Assembly: GCA_041158165.1 (NCBI GenBank)
Contig: JBEBBW010000003.1
Location: forward strand, 11,257 to 75,256
DNA: 64,000 nt
Source: TMED14 sp041158165
Lineage (GTDB): Bacteria; Bacteroidota; Bacteroidia; Flavobacteriales; Schleiferiaceae
Direction: 5' to 3'
A model generated the notes under the pieces. The model was not told the DNA's origin and did no database searches. It saw only the letters and a program-made list of their open reading frames with translations. Numbering within the stretch: position 1 is the first letter of the stretch; every line of letters starts with the position of its first letter. Below are positions 1 through 7,120 of this stretch, piece after piece. Made by a program: the position numbers and the translations under genes.

Positions 1-863
1 AGGATGATCAAGCTTGCCGCGGCGTACAGCCCTAGGGAGGCCAGAAGTACGATAAATCCGAGGATGGCGGCGGTTGCAAGGCCTTCGCTTCGCAGGACCT
101 GAAACATGGCTTTTTCGCGTTCCTCGGGGCGCTCTGCGGTCCAGCCCGGGGCCGCTCCTTCGAGCTCTGGCCTGAGGTCGCGGTGGCGAACATTCGCTTT
201 GGGCCACACGAGCACATGCGAAAGTGCGCTGGAGTCCGCGAGCGGGTGCAGGGCGCGCAGCTCGGCCAACGGCAAGAGGGCGTAGGCATAGTCCACTTGG
301 GGATGGACCGCAAAGGTTCCGCGCACCGAACCCAACTGGCGCTGCACGTCGTCAAGCCCTTGCTGGGGCCACAAAAGCTCGACCGGGTCGGGGCCAAGGT
401 CAAACGAAACGAGCAGCTGTTCCGCCACGCCCTTGCCCACGTAGAGCCCGTCGAGTTGCGCGAGGCTGTCGCCGTCTCCGCGCACCAGCGAGGCGGCCCA
501 AGGGCTCAGCGCCGTAAAGGCCGAGTCGACCCCCCAGAGGGTTACGAGGAGTTCGCGTTCGTCGGTGCGCACGAGTGCCTTTTGGCTGAGTACGTGGGCC
601 ACGCCCTCGACTTCAGGGAGGTTGCGGAGGGCCTCCGTCGTGATCTGGGCGTGCTGGCCTTTGTTCGGCGATAGGGTGTAGGGTGCGTGAATGCCTTCGT
701 AGGCTGCGCGGACCATGCCCTCAAGCCCGTTGAAGCCGGCCAAAACCACGAGCATCGCGGCCGTGCCTACGGCTACGCCCAGGGCGGCGAGCCAAGCAAC
801 CCATTGGGTCAGCGTGCGGCCGCGAAGCAGGCGCCAGCCCAACTGCGGTCCGCCTGCGCGCAT
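1..863 (-). CDS. ABC transporter permease, FtsX/LolC-LolE type (C-terminus beyond window)
   Basis: I translated this frame from the ATG at 863-861; it stays open to the window edge (about 287 codons). The N-terminus (MRAGGPQLGWRLLRG, then a hydrophobic helix near residues 18-45) leads into a periplasmic domain, and a second hydrophobic segment begins near residue 265. That layout is typical of MacB/LolE-type permeases, which pull lipoproteins or small molecules from the inner membrane using a separate ATPase. Its start codon overlaps the rbfA stop by one base (TAATG), so it is probably translationally coupled to rbfA. The catalytic partner and C-terminal helices are not visible, so the substrate is unknown. 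Confidence 0.8.
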   Translation of the reverse strand, partial: MRAGGPQLGWRLLRGRTLTQWVAWLAALGVAVGTAAMLVVLAGFNGLEGMVRAAYEGIHAPYTLSPNKGQHAQITTEALRNLPEVEGVAHVLSQKALVRTDERELLVTLWGVDSAFTALSPWAASLVRGDGDSLAQLDGLYVGKGVAEQLLVSFDLGPDPVELLWPQQGLDDVQRQLGSVRGTFAVHPQVDYAYALLPLAELRALHPLADSSALSHVLVWPKANVRHRDLRPELEGAAPGWTAERPEEREKAMFQVLRSEGLATAAILGFIVLLASLGLYAAASLII

Positions 864-1222
864 TATTTGAACGGATTTTCGCCGCCTTCGCGCAGCAATC
901 GGTCGATGTTGGCTTCGTACTCCATCGAATCGTCGGCGTAGTACTGCAGGTTGGGAATGACGCGCAGCTGGTGGCGCACCCGGCCGGCGAGCTCGTTTTT
1001 AATTCTCGGAGCGTGCTCCTGAATGAACTCCATGGCCTTCTCGGTGCGGTCGATGGGGAAAAAGCTGAGGTACACCCGCGCCAGTCCGAGGTCGGGCGTT
1101 ACCCGAATTTTGCTCACGGTGATCAGGGTTCCGGGGAATTCCGCCGCCGCCAAGGCGCGAAAAACCTCGGCCAGGTCGTGCTGAAGCAGCGAATTGATGC
1201 GTTTTTGGCGAATGGATTCCAT
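863..1222 (-). CDS. rbfA: 30S ribosome-binding factor RbfA
   Basis: A 119-residue protein starting MESIRQKRINSLL, with the KH-like fold pattern of RbfA (an SKIRVTPDLGLARVYLSFF strand block and the VRHQLRVIPNLQYY motif). RbfA binds the 30S subunit and helps 16S rRNA 5'-end maturation. An upstream in-frame ATG at 1288 would add 22 residues unlike the family, so I chose 1222. A TACTTTTG box at 1228-1235 ends five bases before this ATG, which supports the choice and suggests a very short or absent leader. It is the first gene of an operon with the ABC permease. Confidence 0.93.
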   Translation of the reverse strand: MESIRQKRINSLLQHDLAEVFRALAAAEFPGTLITVSKIRVTPDLGLARVYLSFFPIDRTEKAMEFIQEHAPRIKNELAGRVRHQLRVIPNLQYYADDSMEYEANIDRLLREGGENPFK

Positions 1223-1227
1223 AGCCA

Positions 1228-1247
1228 CAAAAGTACCGCTAATTTTA
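1228..1247. promoter_or_regulatory. Back-to-back -7 boxes of rbfA and mce
   Basis: The minus strand reads TACTTTTG (1235-1228) five bases before the rbfA ATG. The plus strand reads TAATTTTA (1240-1247) five bases before the mce ATG. Only four bases separate the boxes. The first is a full match to the Bacteroidota TAnnTTTG element; the second lacks the final G. No clear -33 element is seen on either side. Confidence 0.5.
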
Positions 1248-1252
1248 AGGCC

Positions 1253-1675
1253 ATGCTTCCATCTCCCCATTGGCTCGGAATCGAGCACCTCGGAATCGCC
1301 GTTCGCGACCTTGACGCGGCCGAAACGCTTTATTCACAGCTCCTGGGCGTGCGGCCCTATAAGCGCGAAGAAGTTGCGTCAGAGGGCGTAATGACGTCGT
1401 TTTTTGCGGTGGGCGGCAACAAAATCGAGCTTTTGGCGGCTACGCGCCCGGATTCGCCCATCGCGAGCTTCTTAGAAAAGCGCGGAGAGGGCCTGCACCA
1501 CGTGGCTTATGCGGTGGCCGACCTTCAAGCGGAACTAGACCGACTCGATGCCGCCGGCGTGGCCTTGATTCACCGGCATCCTAAGCCCGGGGCCGACGGT
1601 AAAATCATTGCGTTTTTGCACCCCAAATCGACGGGTGGCAGCCTGATTGAGCTGTGCCAGGACGCTCCGCGTTAG
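1253..1675 (+). CDS. mce: Methylmalonyl-CoA epimerase
   Basis: A 140-residue vicinal-oxygen-chelate (glyoxalase-fold) protein. It contains IEHLGIAVRDLDAAETLY, GLHHVAYAV and the C-terminal GGSLIELCQ, which supply the metal ligands (two His, Gln/Glu) expected for the family. The length matches methylmalonyl-CoA epimerases, which interconvert (R)- and (S)-methylmalonyl-CoA between propionyl-CoA carboxylase and the mutase. The start is the ATG that follows a TAATTTTA box by five bases. The mutase is not in this window; a carboxyltransferase subunit lies 32 kb away. A general glyoxalase-family protein is the alternative. Confidence 0.87.
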   Translation: MLPSPHWLGIEHLGIAVRDLDAAETLYSQLLGVRPYKREEVASEGVMTSFFAVGGNKIELLAATRPDSPIASFLEKRGEGLHHVAYAVADLQAELDRLDAAGVALIHRHPKPGADGKIIAFLHPKSTGGSLIELCQDAPR

Positions 1676-1676
1676 C

Positions 1677-2279
1677 CTACTGAAAAAGCAGCGTCCGCCA
1701 GCCGTGGGCCTCAGCGGAAGCAATGTTGGCGGCGTTGTCGTCCACAAACAGCACCTCAGCGGGTTGGGTAATGCCTAGCTCGCGGTCCACAGCCTTGTAG
1801 ATCGCAGGGTCGGGCTTGCGAAGGCCCATGTCAAACGAGTAAAATACCCGCTCGAAGCAGCGTTCAAACTCCGCGTAGCCGCGCAGTCCTAGGCGCCGGC
1901 GAACCTCGTCAATGTGAATAGGGTTGGTGTTGCTCAGCAGCGCCAGCTTATAGCCCTTGGTCCGAAGTTGGTGCAGCTTGGCGATGGTCCGGGGCGGAAC
2001 CGCTAAAAGCAGTGCGTTCCAGGCCGCGTCGAGGCTTGGCGAAGAAGTCGCCCACCGAAGTTGGCTGCGCAGCGCGTCGCGGAACCTGCTAGCATTCAGC
2101 GCGCCCGTTTCGAATGCATGAAAAAAGTCCGCGTCAAGGTGGAGCTCGGCCGGAGCGCCAAGCGCGCGAAACGCCTCTACACTTCGTGGCGGATCAATTT
2201 CGATTAAAACGTTTCCGAAGTCAAAAACAATCCAGCCGCCCGGGTGGGCGGCGAGTTCTGAAAGGTGAAGCCTGCGCAT
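1677..2279 (-). CDS. HAD-superfamily hydrolase, subfamily IA (YihX-like)
   Basis: A 200-residue protein with all four HAD motifs: I VFDFGNVLIEID near residues 18-29, II LLSNTN near 114, III the Lys in GLRKPDPAIY near 152, IV LFVDDNAAN near 178. The FDFGNV variant and the alpha-helical cap place it with small-molecule phosphatases of the YihX type, for example sugar-phosphate phosphatases. The start MRRLHLSEL was chosen because the domain begins shortly after it; a longer frame would read into the preceding araC-like gene. It lies 16 bases after that gene and is probably cotranscribed. The substrate is not predictable. Confidence 0.85.
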   Translation of the reverse strand: MRRLHLSELAAHPGGWIVFDFGNVLIEIDPPRSVEAFRALGAPAELHLDADFFHAFETGALNASRFRDALRSQLRWATSSPSLDAAWNALLLAVPPRTIAKLHQLRTKGYKLALLSNTNPIHIDEVRRRLGLRGYAEFERCFERVFYSFDMGLRKPDPAIYKAVDRELGITQPAEVLFVDDNAANIASAEAHGWRTLLFQ

Positions 2280-2295
2280 TCCCCAAAGGTCGCGC

Positions 2296-3174
2296 TTAGT
2301 TCGCCTCGGCCTTGGTGTATTTTTTGGGTGTAACGCCAAATTTGCGCTTGAAGGCTGCGATAAAATGACTCGGATTTTGGTAGCCAATTTCAAACGCAAC
2401 CTCGTTCACGCTCAGCCGTCCCTGGTCCAGCATGCGGCGTGCATGGTTCAGGCGCGTGTCCATGACGTACCCGTAGACGGTATTGCCGTACACCTCTTTA
2501 AATCCGGCCTTTAGGCGGTATTCGTTGAGGCCTACGCGGTCGGCGAGTTGCTTAATAGTGGGCGGGTCCTGCCACTGCTCCAAAATCACGGCTTTCGCGT
2601 CGTGAATTCGCTTCAAATTGTCCTCGTCCTTCAAAAACGGACACACGGCGGTATCGGGCTCGCTGCTGTGAAAGTAGTGGCCGAGCAACTCATAGATGTA
2701 GCCGAGCTGGGCCACGCGGAGCGCGTTGTCGCTGAGCTTCTTGGACCAAAGGGCGTCGAGGATTACGCGCTGGCCTGCATCCACGCTCCGCTGGTCATAA
2801 ATCGGACGCTGCATTTCAGACTTTCCTAAAAACGGAAGCTCGTCGCTTTGTCCGCCGTCGGGCATAAACAGGCGGTGCAGTCGGTCAAAGCGCAATTTTA
2901 CCGCGATCAACCGCTTGCCGTGGGGCAATCCGACGCCTGCTTTCAGCTCGTCTTTTGGGTTGTAGATGAAAAAACTCTGTCCTTCGGGCAGCGGACGCAT
3001 GTACATCGGGCCGAATTGGAACGCCGTTTCGCCGTCAAGGCTGAAAAACAAATGCACAAAATCCCGCTCCAGTACCAGCGTACTTGGGGCCTCGCTCGCT
3101 CGACCTTCAAGGCGGAGCCACTCGATTCCCTCATTTAGGCTTTGGTATCGGATTGGGTTATTTGTGTTCGTCAT
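2296..3174 (-). CDS. AraC-family transcriptional regulator
   Basis: A 292-residue protein with a C-terminal double helix-turn-helix (about residues 185-290) carrying the AraC signature EVAFEIGYQNPSHFIAAFKR followed by FGVTPKKYT. The N-terminal ~170 residues resemble the sensing domains of PchR/YesN-like regulators, but no ligand pocket can be assigned. The TATTTTTG box at 3183-3190 lies eight bases before the ATG on the minus strand. The HAD phosphatase follows immediately, suggesting a two-gene unit. The target is unknown. Confidence 0.9.
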   Translation of the reverse strand: MTNTNNPIRYQSLNEGIEWLRLEGRASEAPSTLVLERDFVHLFFSLDGETAFQFGPMYMRPLPEGQSFFIYNPKDELKAGVGLPHGKRLIAVKLRFDRLHRLFMPDGGQSDELPFLGKSEMQRPIYDQRSVDAGQRVILDALWSKKLSDNALRVAQLGYIYELLGHYFHSSEPDTAVCPFLKDEDNLKRIHDAKAVILEQWQDPPTIKQLADRVGLNEYRLKAGFKEVYGNTVYGYVMDTRLNHARRMLDQGRLSVNEVAFEIGYQNPSHFIAAFKRKFGVTPKKYTKAEAN

Positions 3175-3182
3175 ATTCCGTG

Positions 3183-3190
3183 CAAAAATA
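3183..3190 (-). promoter_or_regulatory. -7 box (TATTTTTG) of the araC-like gene
   Basis: A perfect TAnnTTTG match on the minus strand, eight bases before the ATG at 3174. It leaves at most a few bases of leader. No convincing -33 TTG partner was seen. Confidence 0.55.
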
Positions 3191-3279
3191 CAAAAATGCT
3201 TGATTTTGTTCGGTTTTTTCCTTGACGCTTTGGGTTATGCTTTTTGCTATTAGGGGTATTATTGCACTGGGTCGCCCGT

Positions 3280-3287
3280 TATTTTTG
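3280..3287 (+). promoter_or_regulatory. -7 box (TATTTTTG) before the small membrane protein gene
   Basis: TATTTTTG followed by ccgt and then GTG at 3292: a four-base gap to the start codon. This spacing recurs at many genes in the window and is the main reason to accept the GTG start and the gene itself. Confidence 0.5.
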
Positions 3288-3291
3288 CCGT

Positions 3292-3456
3292 GTGAAATGG
3301 ATCTCCACCTACCGAGAAATTCTTAAGCGCGACGGATGGGCGGGCTTAATTCGCCAGGCCGGATGGCCGGTGGCCTTAGGGTTGTTTTCGTTCTTCTTGC
3401 TCAAGGGCTTGGCCTGGTTGGCCTTGGCCTACGGCGGGCTTGAGATGCTGCGCTAA
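3292..3456 (+). CDS. Small one-helix membrane protein, unknown function
   Basis: A 54-residue product from a GTG start (VKWISTYREILKRDGW) with a positively charged N-terminal half and one hydrophobic helix near residues 25-47 (LGLFSFFLLKGLAWLALAY). The basic head and single helix suggest a cytoplasmic N-terminus and an inner-membrane anchor. No family is assigned. The gene sits alone between the divergent araC-like gene and the CAU tRNA. An ATG at 3244 would add 16 residues but would place the -7 box inside the coding sequence. Confidence 0.6.
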   Translation: MKWISTYREILKRDGWAGLIRQAGWPVALGLFSFFLLKGLAWLALAYGGLEMLR

Positions 3457-3505
3457 TCGGCCAAGTTTCTTTGGTCCAAGGGCCCTTGGGCCTTGCGACT
3501 TTCCC

Positions 3506-3513
3506 TATTTTTG
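3506..3513 (+). promoter_or_regulatory. -7 box of the CAU tRNA gene
   Basis: TATTTTTG ends nine bases before the mature tRNA 5' end, with a possible TTG at 3486-3488 as the -33 element (17-base spacer). Because tRNA is not translated, this shows that the box is a transcription signal in this genome. Confidence 0.6.
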
Positions 3514-3522
3514 CAACCCATT

Positions 3523-3595
<73 letters not shown>

Positions 3596-3597
3596 CT

Positions 3598-3705
3598 AAA
3601 CCCCGACCCTCGTCGAGGGTCGGGGATTTTTATTTAAGCCCATTGGGCTCGCACAAAATGGGCTGAATAAAAATCCCGGACTTCCGCGCAGCGGAAGCGG
3701 GGTTT
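3598..3705. repeat. Three-armed nested palindrome following the CAU tRNA
   Basis: Bounded by an 8-bp inverted repeat (aaaccccg at 3598-3605, cggggttt at 3698-3705). Inside are three hairpins. Arm A (3601-3625) is a GC-rich terminator-like stem followed by atttttattt. The central arm pairs 3621-3642 with 3659-3679 over about 20 bp, with one mismatch and one bulge near the loop end. Arm B has cttccgc/gcggaag (3681-3697) around a GCA triloop. Arm A with its T-run should terminate tRNA transcription. The rest is unexplained and has the same architecture as 13276-13380. Confidence 0.8.
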
Positions 3706-3734
3706 AGTTTTAATCGATAGCCCCACCAGGAACA

Positions 3735-3765
3735 GCGCAGCTAATCTGCTGGGCGCACTAAACCC
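3735..3765 (+). pseudogene. Decayed duplicate of the tRNA 3' end
   Basis: Bases 3746-3765 repeat exactly the 20 bases at 3584-3603 (end of the T-stem, acceptor 3' strand, discriminator and the first bases after the tRNA). Just upstream, gcgcagctaat is a shortened version of the T-arm sequence. The 5' half of the tRNA is missing. Either a tandem tRNA copy decayed or a site-specific recombination event left a tRNA-end repeat. Confidence 0.65.
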
Positions 3766-3796
3766 GTCACCCGCTAGGGTGGCGGTTATTTTTTTA
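3764..3796 (+). terminator. Terminator after the tRNA relic
   Basis: Stem ccgtcaccc (3764-3772), loop gcta, stem gggtggcgg (3777-3785) with one G-T pair, then ttattttttta. It stands at the same offset from the relic tRNA end as arm A does from the intact tRNA, so tRNA end and terminator appear to have been duplicated together. Confidence 0.65.
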
Positions 3797-3827
3797 GGCC
3801 GCAGCGTGCCAGATACGTTTGGTATAC

Positions 3828-3854
3828 AAAAAAACCGGCCATTTCGTGGCCGGT
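3828..3854 (-). terminator. Terminator of the minus-strand lipoprotein gene
   Basis: Stem accggcca (3834-3841), loop tttcg, stem tggccggt (3847-3854). On the minus strand the hairpin is followed by a run of seven T (3833-3827). It lies 23 bases beyond the stop of the gene ending at 3877. Confidence 0.75.
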
Positions 3855-3876
3855 CAATTCAGTTCACAGAAGTTCG

Positions 3877-4284
3877 CTACTCCACGACAACTGTCTCATA
3901 AACGGCTGTGTAGGTGTCTCCTTCGTTGTACTTTTTGCTCCATTTAACTCGGCCGTCTATGTATACTTTGACGGTAACGTCGCTCCAAAAAACGTTGCCG
4001 GGATTATTGAGGAGTCCGTTGATTTTCAGGTTTGTGCCCTTCATGACACTGAACGTTTGCCCCGTTTTCTTTAGCGGACTTTCAGCTCCAGTGATTCCAA
4101 CTCCGCCTTGGATGGCTAGGTTTTGGTCGTAAATGTTTAAGAAGAAGAAGGACTGCGCGGGTCCGGCGGTTTTCGTTTCCATGACCGCATAAACTTCGCG
4201 CGGCAGGGTGGGGTCTTTTTCGCAGCTTGCGAGACTAAATGCAGCTAAGGCAACAAGGAGGAGGTGGCGAAACAGAGACTTCAT
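3877..4284 (-). CDS. Hypothetical lipoprotein
   Basis: A 135-residue protein with a lipoprotein signal peptide: MKSLFRHLLLVALAAFSLASC, where LASC is the lipobox with Cys21. The mature part (about 115 residues) is beta-rich and matches no family I recognise. An upstream frame start at 4401 would add 39 non-signal residues, so the start at 4284 is preferred. It follows the T9SS protein at 4328 by 43 bases on the same strand and may be cotranscribed. A surface or periplasmic anchor role is inferred only from the lipobox. Confidence 0.75.
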   Translation of the reverse strand: MKSLFRHLLLVALAAFSLASCEKDPTLPREVYAVMETKTAGPAQSFFFLNIYDQNLAIQGGVGITGAESPLKKTGQTFSVMKGTNLKINGLLNNPGNVFWSDVTVKVYIDGRVKWSKKYNEGDTYTAVYETVVVE

Positions 4285-4327
4285 AGTTGGGCTTTTAATT
4301 GGACGTTTCCGCTCCTTGAAATCTACC

Positions 4328-5602
4328 CTATGGCGTGACCACAAGCTGAACGAAAGCTCCACGATTATCCCGAATGTAGTACATACCGAGGGGTAAAACA
4401 ACCTCCGTGACCTCAGTGCTAAGGTTAAGTGTTTGCAGGAGTCGTCCCGCCGAATCGAAAATCTGAAGTGGGCTATTGATGGCTTCGGGCTTGGTGGTAA
4501 TCCAAAACCTTCCCGAGGAGGGATTGGGAACGATGGACCAAAGAACCTGAGCAGGCGCTTCTATGGTAAATGCCAATCGGTCTTCTTGGAGAACTACGGG
4601 GGGTGAACTAACGGTAATGCTCTTGGAGATGGAGCTGTTGCACCCCGGTGCCGTAGTGGAAACCACCGTGACGAGTGCCGTTCCAAGGCTATCCCAGCGT
4701 ACCCAAATGCTGTCGGCTGTGGGGGTTGGCCAATACGTTCCGCCGTCAACGGTCCACGTGTAGCTTGTGGCTCCCGGTACAGCTTGTACCCAAAACAGGC
4801 TGCTGTCGCCCGTGAACACGCTATCAGGACCCGTGAAGCTGAGCGTCGTTGCGGGATTCAAGGATCGCAGAACCAAGGAGTCTGAGTGAACCCAACTTCC
4901 GGCGTAGCGGTCGAGAACTTTGCGCACCTTCAGTCCGTGAAGCGAGGGTGTGGAACCCAAAAAGGTCAGCTTTGACGAGCCATAGTGGTAGTTGGTGCTG
5001 TCGACAACGACTGTTCCGAAAAGCGTATCCTGCGTCACCGAAAAACGTTGCACGGGATTGGTTGGCATGGCCGGAAACGGAAGGTTGGTGAGTGGATAAC
5101 TAAGAAAATCCGTCCAAATCCCCGTAGACGGGTCGCGGTACTGCCAGCGGTGGGGCAACAGTACGGCATTGGGCGGGTCTGCGCGGAACCAACTCGAAGT
5201 CGATTCCACCTGAAGGCGGGTTGTTTGGCAGGAATCATGGAATTCGTGCTCCGTCGTAAAATTCTGTGCACTATTCAGTGGAATGATCCAGGTACTGAAA
5301 CTGGCGCTTCCGGCCGTGTTGGTGCACAAAATAACTGGATTGACGGGCACCCACGGGGGCATCAGGTAGAAATTGAAATTTTGGCAGGAGCCTGGGTTGT
5401 TAAATGGCGGAAAGGGTCCGGTTCCAAAGGCCCAAATAGAGCTGTTCCACTGAGAAACGCTGCTGGGTAGTAGCCCCGTTGCGCAGTAGGTAAGGGTGAC
5501 TGGAAGTCCGCCCACTGTCGTGTCAGGTCCAGTGATTTGAACGGTTTCGGGCAACGAGTCGAGCGGAGCAAATCCGCTTAATGTCAGCAGGAGGGCAAGC
5601 AT
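4328..5602 (-). CDS. T9SS-exported protein with PKD/Ig-like domain
   Basis: A 424-residue protein. A short hydrophobic N-terminus (MLALLLTLSGFAPLDS) acts as signal peptide; the middle contains a PKD-like segment (GATSYTWTVDGGTYWP, then DSIWVRWDSLGTALVTV); the last ~80 residues have the type IX sorting pattern (VPNPSSGRFWI, QIFDSAGRLLQTLNL, LPLGMYYIRD). Such proteins are exported across the outer membrane and anchored or released by the T9SS. The N-terminal ~250 residues are unassigned. No promoter box was found near the start; the 220 bases upstream hold the divergent helicase promoter and leader. Confidence 0.85.
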   Translation of the reverse strand: MLALLLTLSGFAPLDSLPETVQITGPDTTVGGLPVTLTYCATGLLPSSVSQWNSSIWAFGTGPFPPFNNPGSCQNFNFYLMPPWVPVNPVILCTNTAGSASFSTWIIPLNSAQNFTTEHEFHDSCQTTRLQVESTSSWFRADPPNAVLLPHRWQYRDPSTGIWTDFLSYPLTNLPFPAMPTNPVQRFSVTQDTLFGTVVVDSTNYHYGSSKLTFLGSTPSLHGLKVRKVLDRYAGSWVHSDSLVLRSLNPATTLSFTGPDSVFTGDSSLFWVQAVPGATSYTWTVDGGTYWPTPTADSIWVRWDSLGTALVTVVSTTAPGCNSSISKSITVSSPPVVLQEDRLAFTIEAPAQVLWSIVPNPSSGRFWITTKPEAINSPLQIFDSAGRLLQTLNLSTEVTEVVLPLGMYYIRDNRGAFVQLVVTP

Positions 5603-5699
5603 TTCGGGTAGTTGCGTTAGGGGTAGCGAAAGTTCCGTTCCCGCCCGTTGAAATAAATGCCACGCAGCCCGCTGAGTTTGGCAATTTCTGCGAAGCTCG

Positions 5700-5727
5700 T
5701 TTGGTGGCGAAAAGTTCGGTACCTTTG
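5700..5727 (+). promoter_or_regulatory. Promoter of the DEAD-box helicase gene
   Basis: TTTG at 5700-5703, a 16-base spacer, then TACCTTTG at 5720-5727. This is the one clear -33/-7 pair in the window that is followed by a long leader: about 90 bases separate it from the ATG at 5825. Confidence 0.6.
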
Positions 5728-5732
5728 CACCG

Positions 5733-5824
5733 CAATTGCTAGGGCAGTTGCCTTCACACCGGAGGGAGTATGTTAACCTTGGTGCGGCCGCTTCCGGTGC
5801 GGCGCTCCGCCTCCCTAAGGGAAT
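5733..5824 (+). promoter_or_regulatory. Structured 5' leader of the helicase mRNA
   Basis: The leader can fold in more than one way. CACCGGA (5757-5763) is complementary to TCCGGTG (5793-5799). AGGGAG (5763-5768) is complementary to CTCCCT (5811-5816), which ends eight bases before the start codon. Helicase genes of this type are often cold-regulated through their leader, so a thermosensitive or autoregulatory switch is possible; this is inference. Confidence 0.4.
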
Positions 5825-7054
<1,230 letters not shown>

Positions 7055-7070
7055 GATGCGCAGGAACGAA

Positions 7071-7101
7071 AAAAGCCCCGGGCGCGAGCCCGGGGCTTTT
7101 T
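7071..7101. terminator. Bidirectional terminator between helicase and VPS10-like gene
   Basis: Perfect 9-bp stem gccccgggc (7075-7083) / gcccggggc (7088-7096) with loop gcga, an A-run on the left and a T-run (7097-7101) on the right. It serves both convergent genes. Confidence 0.9.
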
Positions 7102-7120
7102 ATTTGGTGCCGTTTCGAAC

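Noticed and set aside
3598..3796. tRNA-adjacent repeats considered as the edge of an integrated island
   Set aside because: No integrase or foreign genes follow; the two copies of the tRNA end are only 162 bases apart. Kept only as a scar hypothesis.
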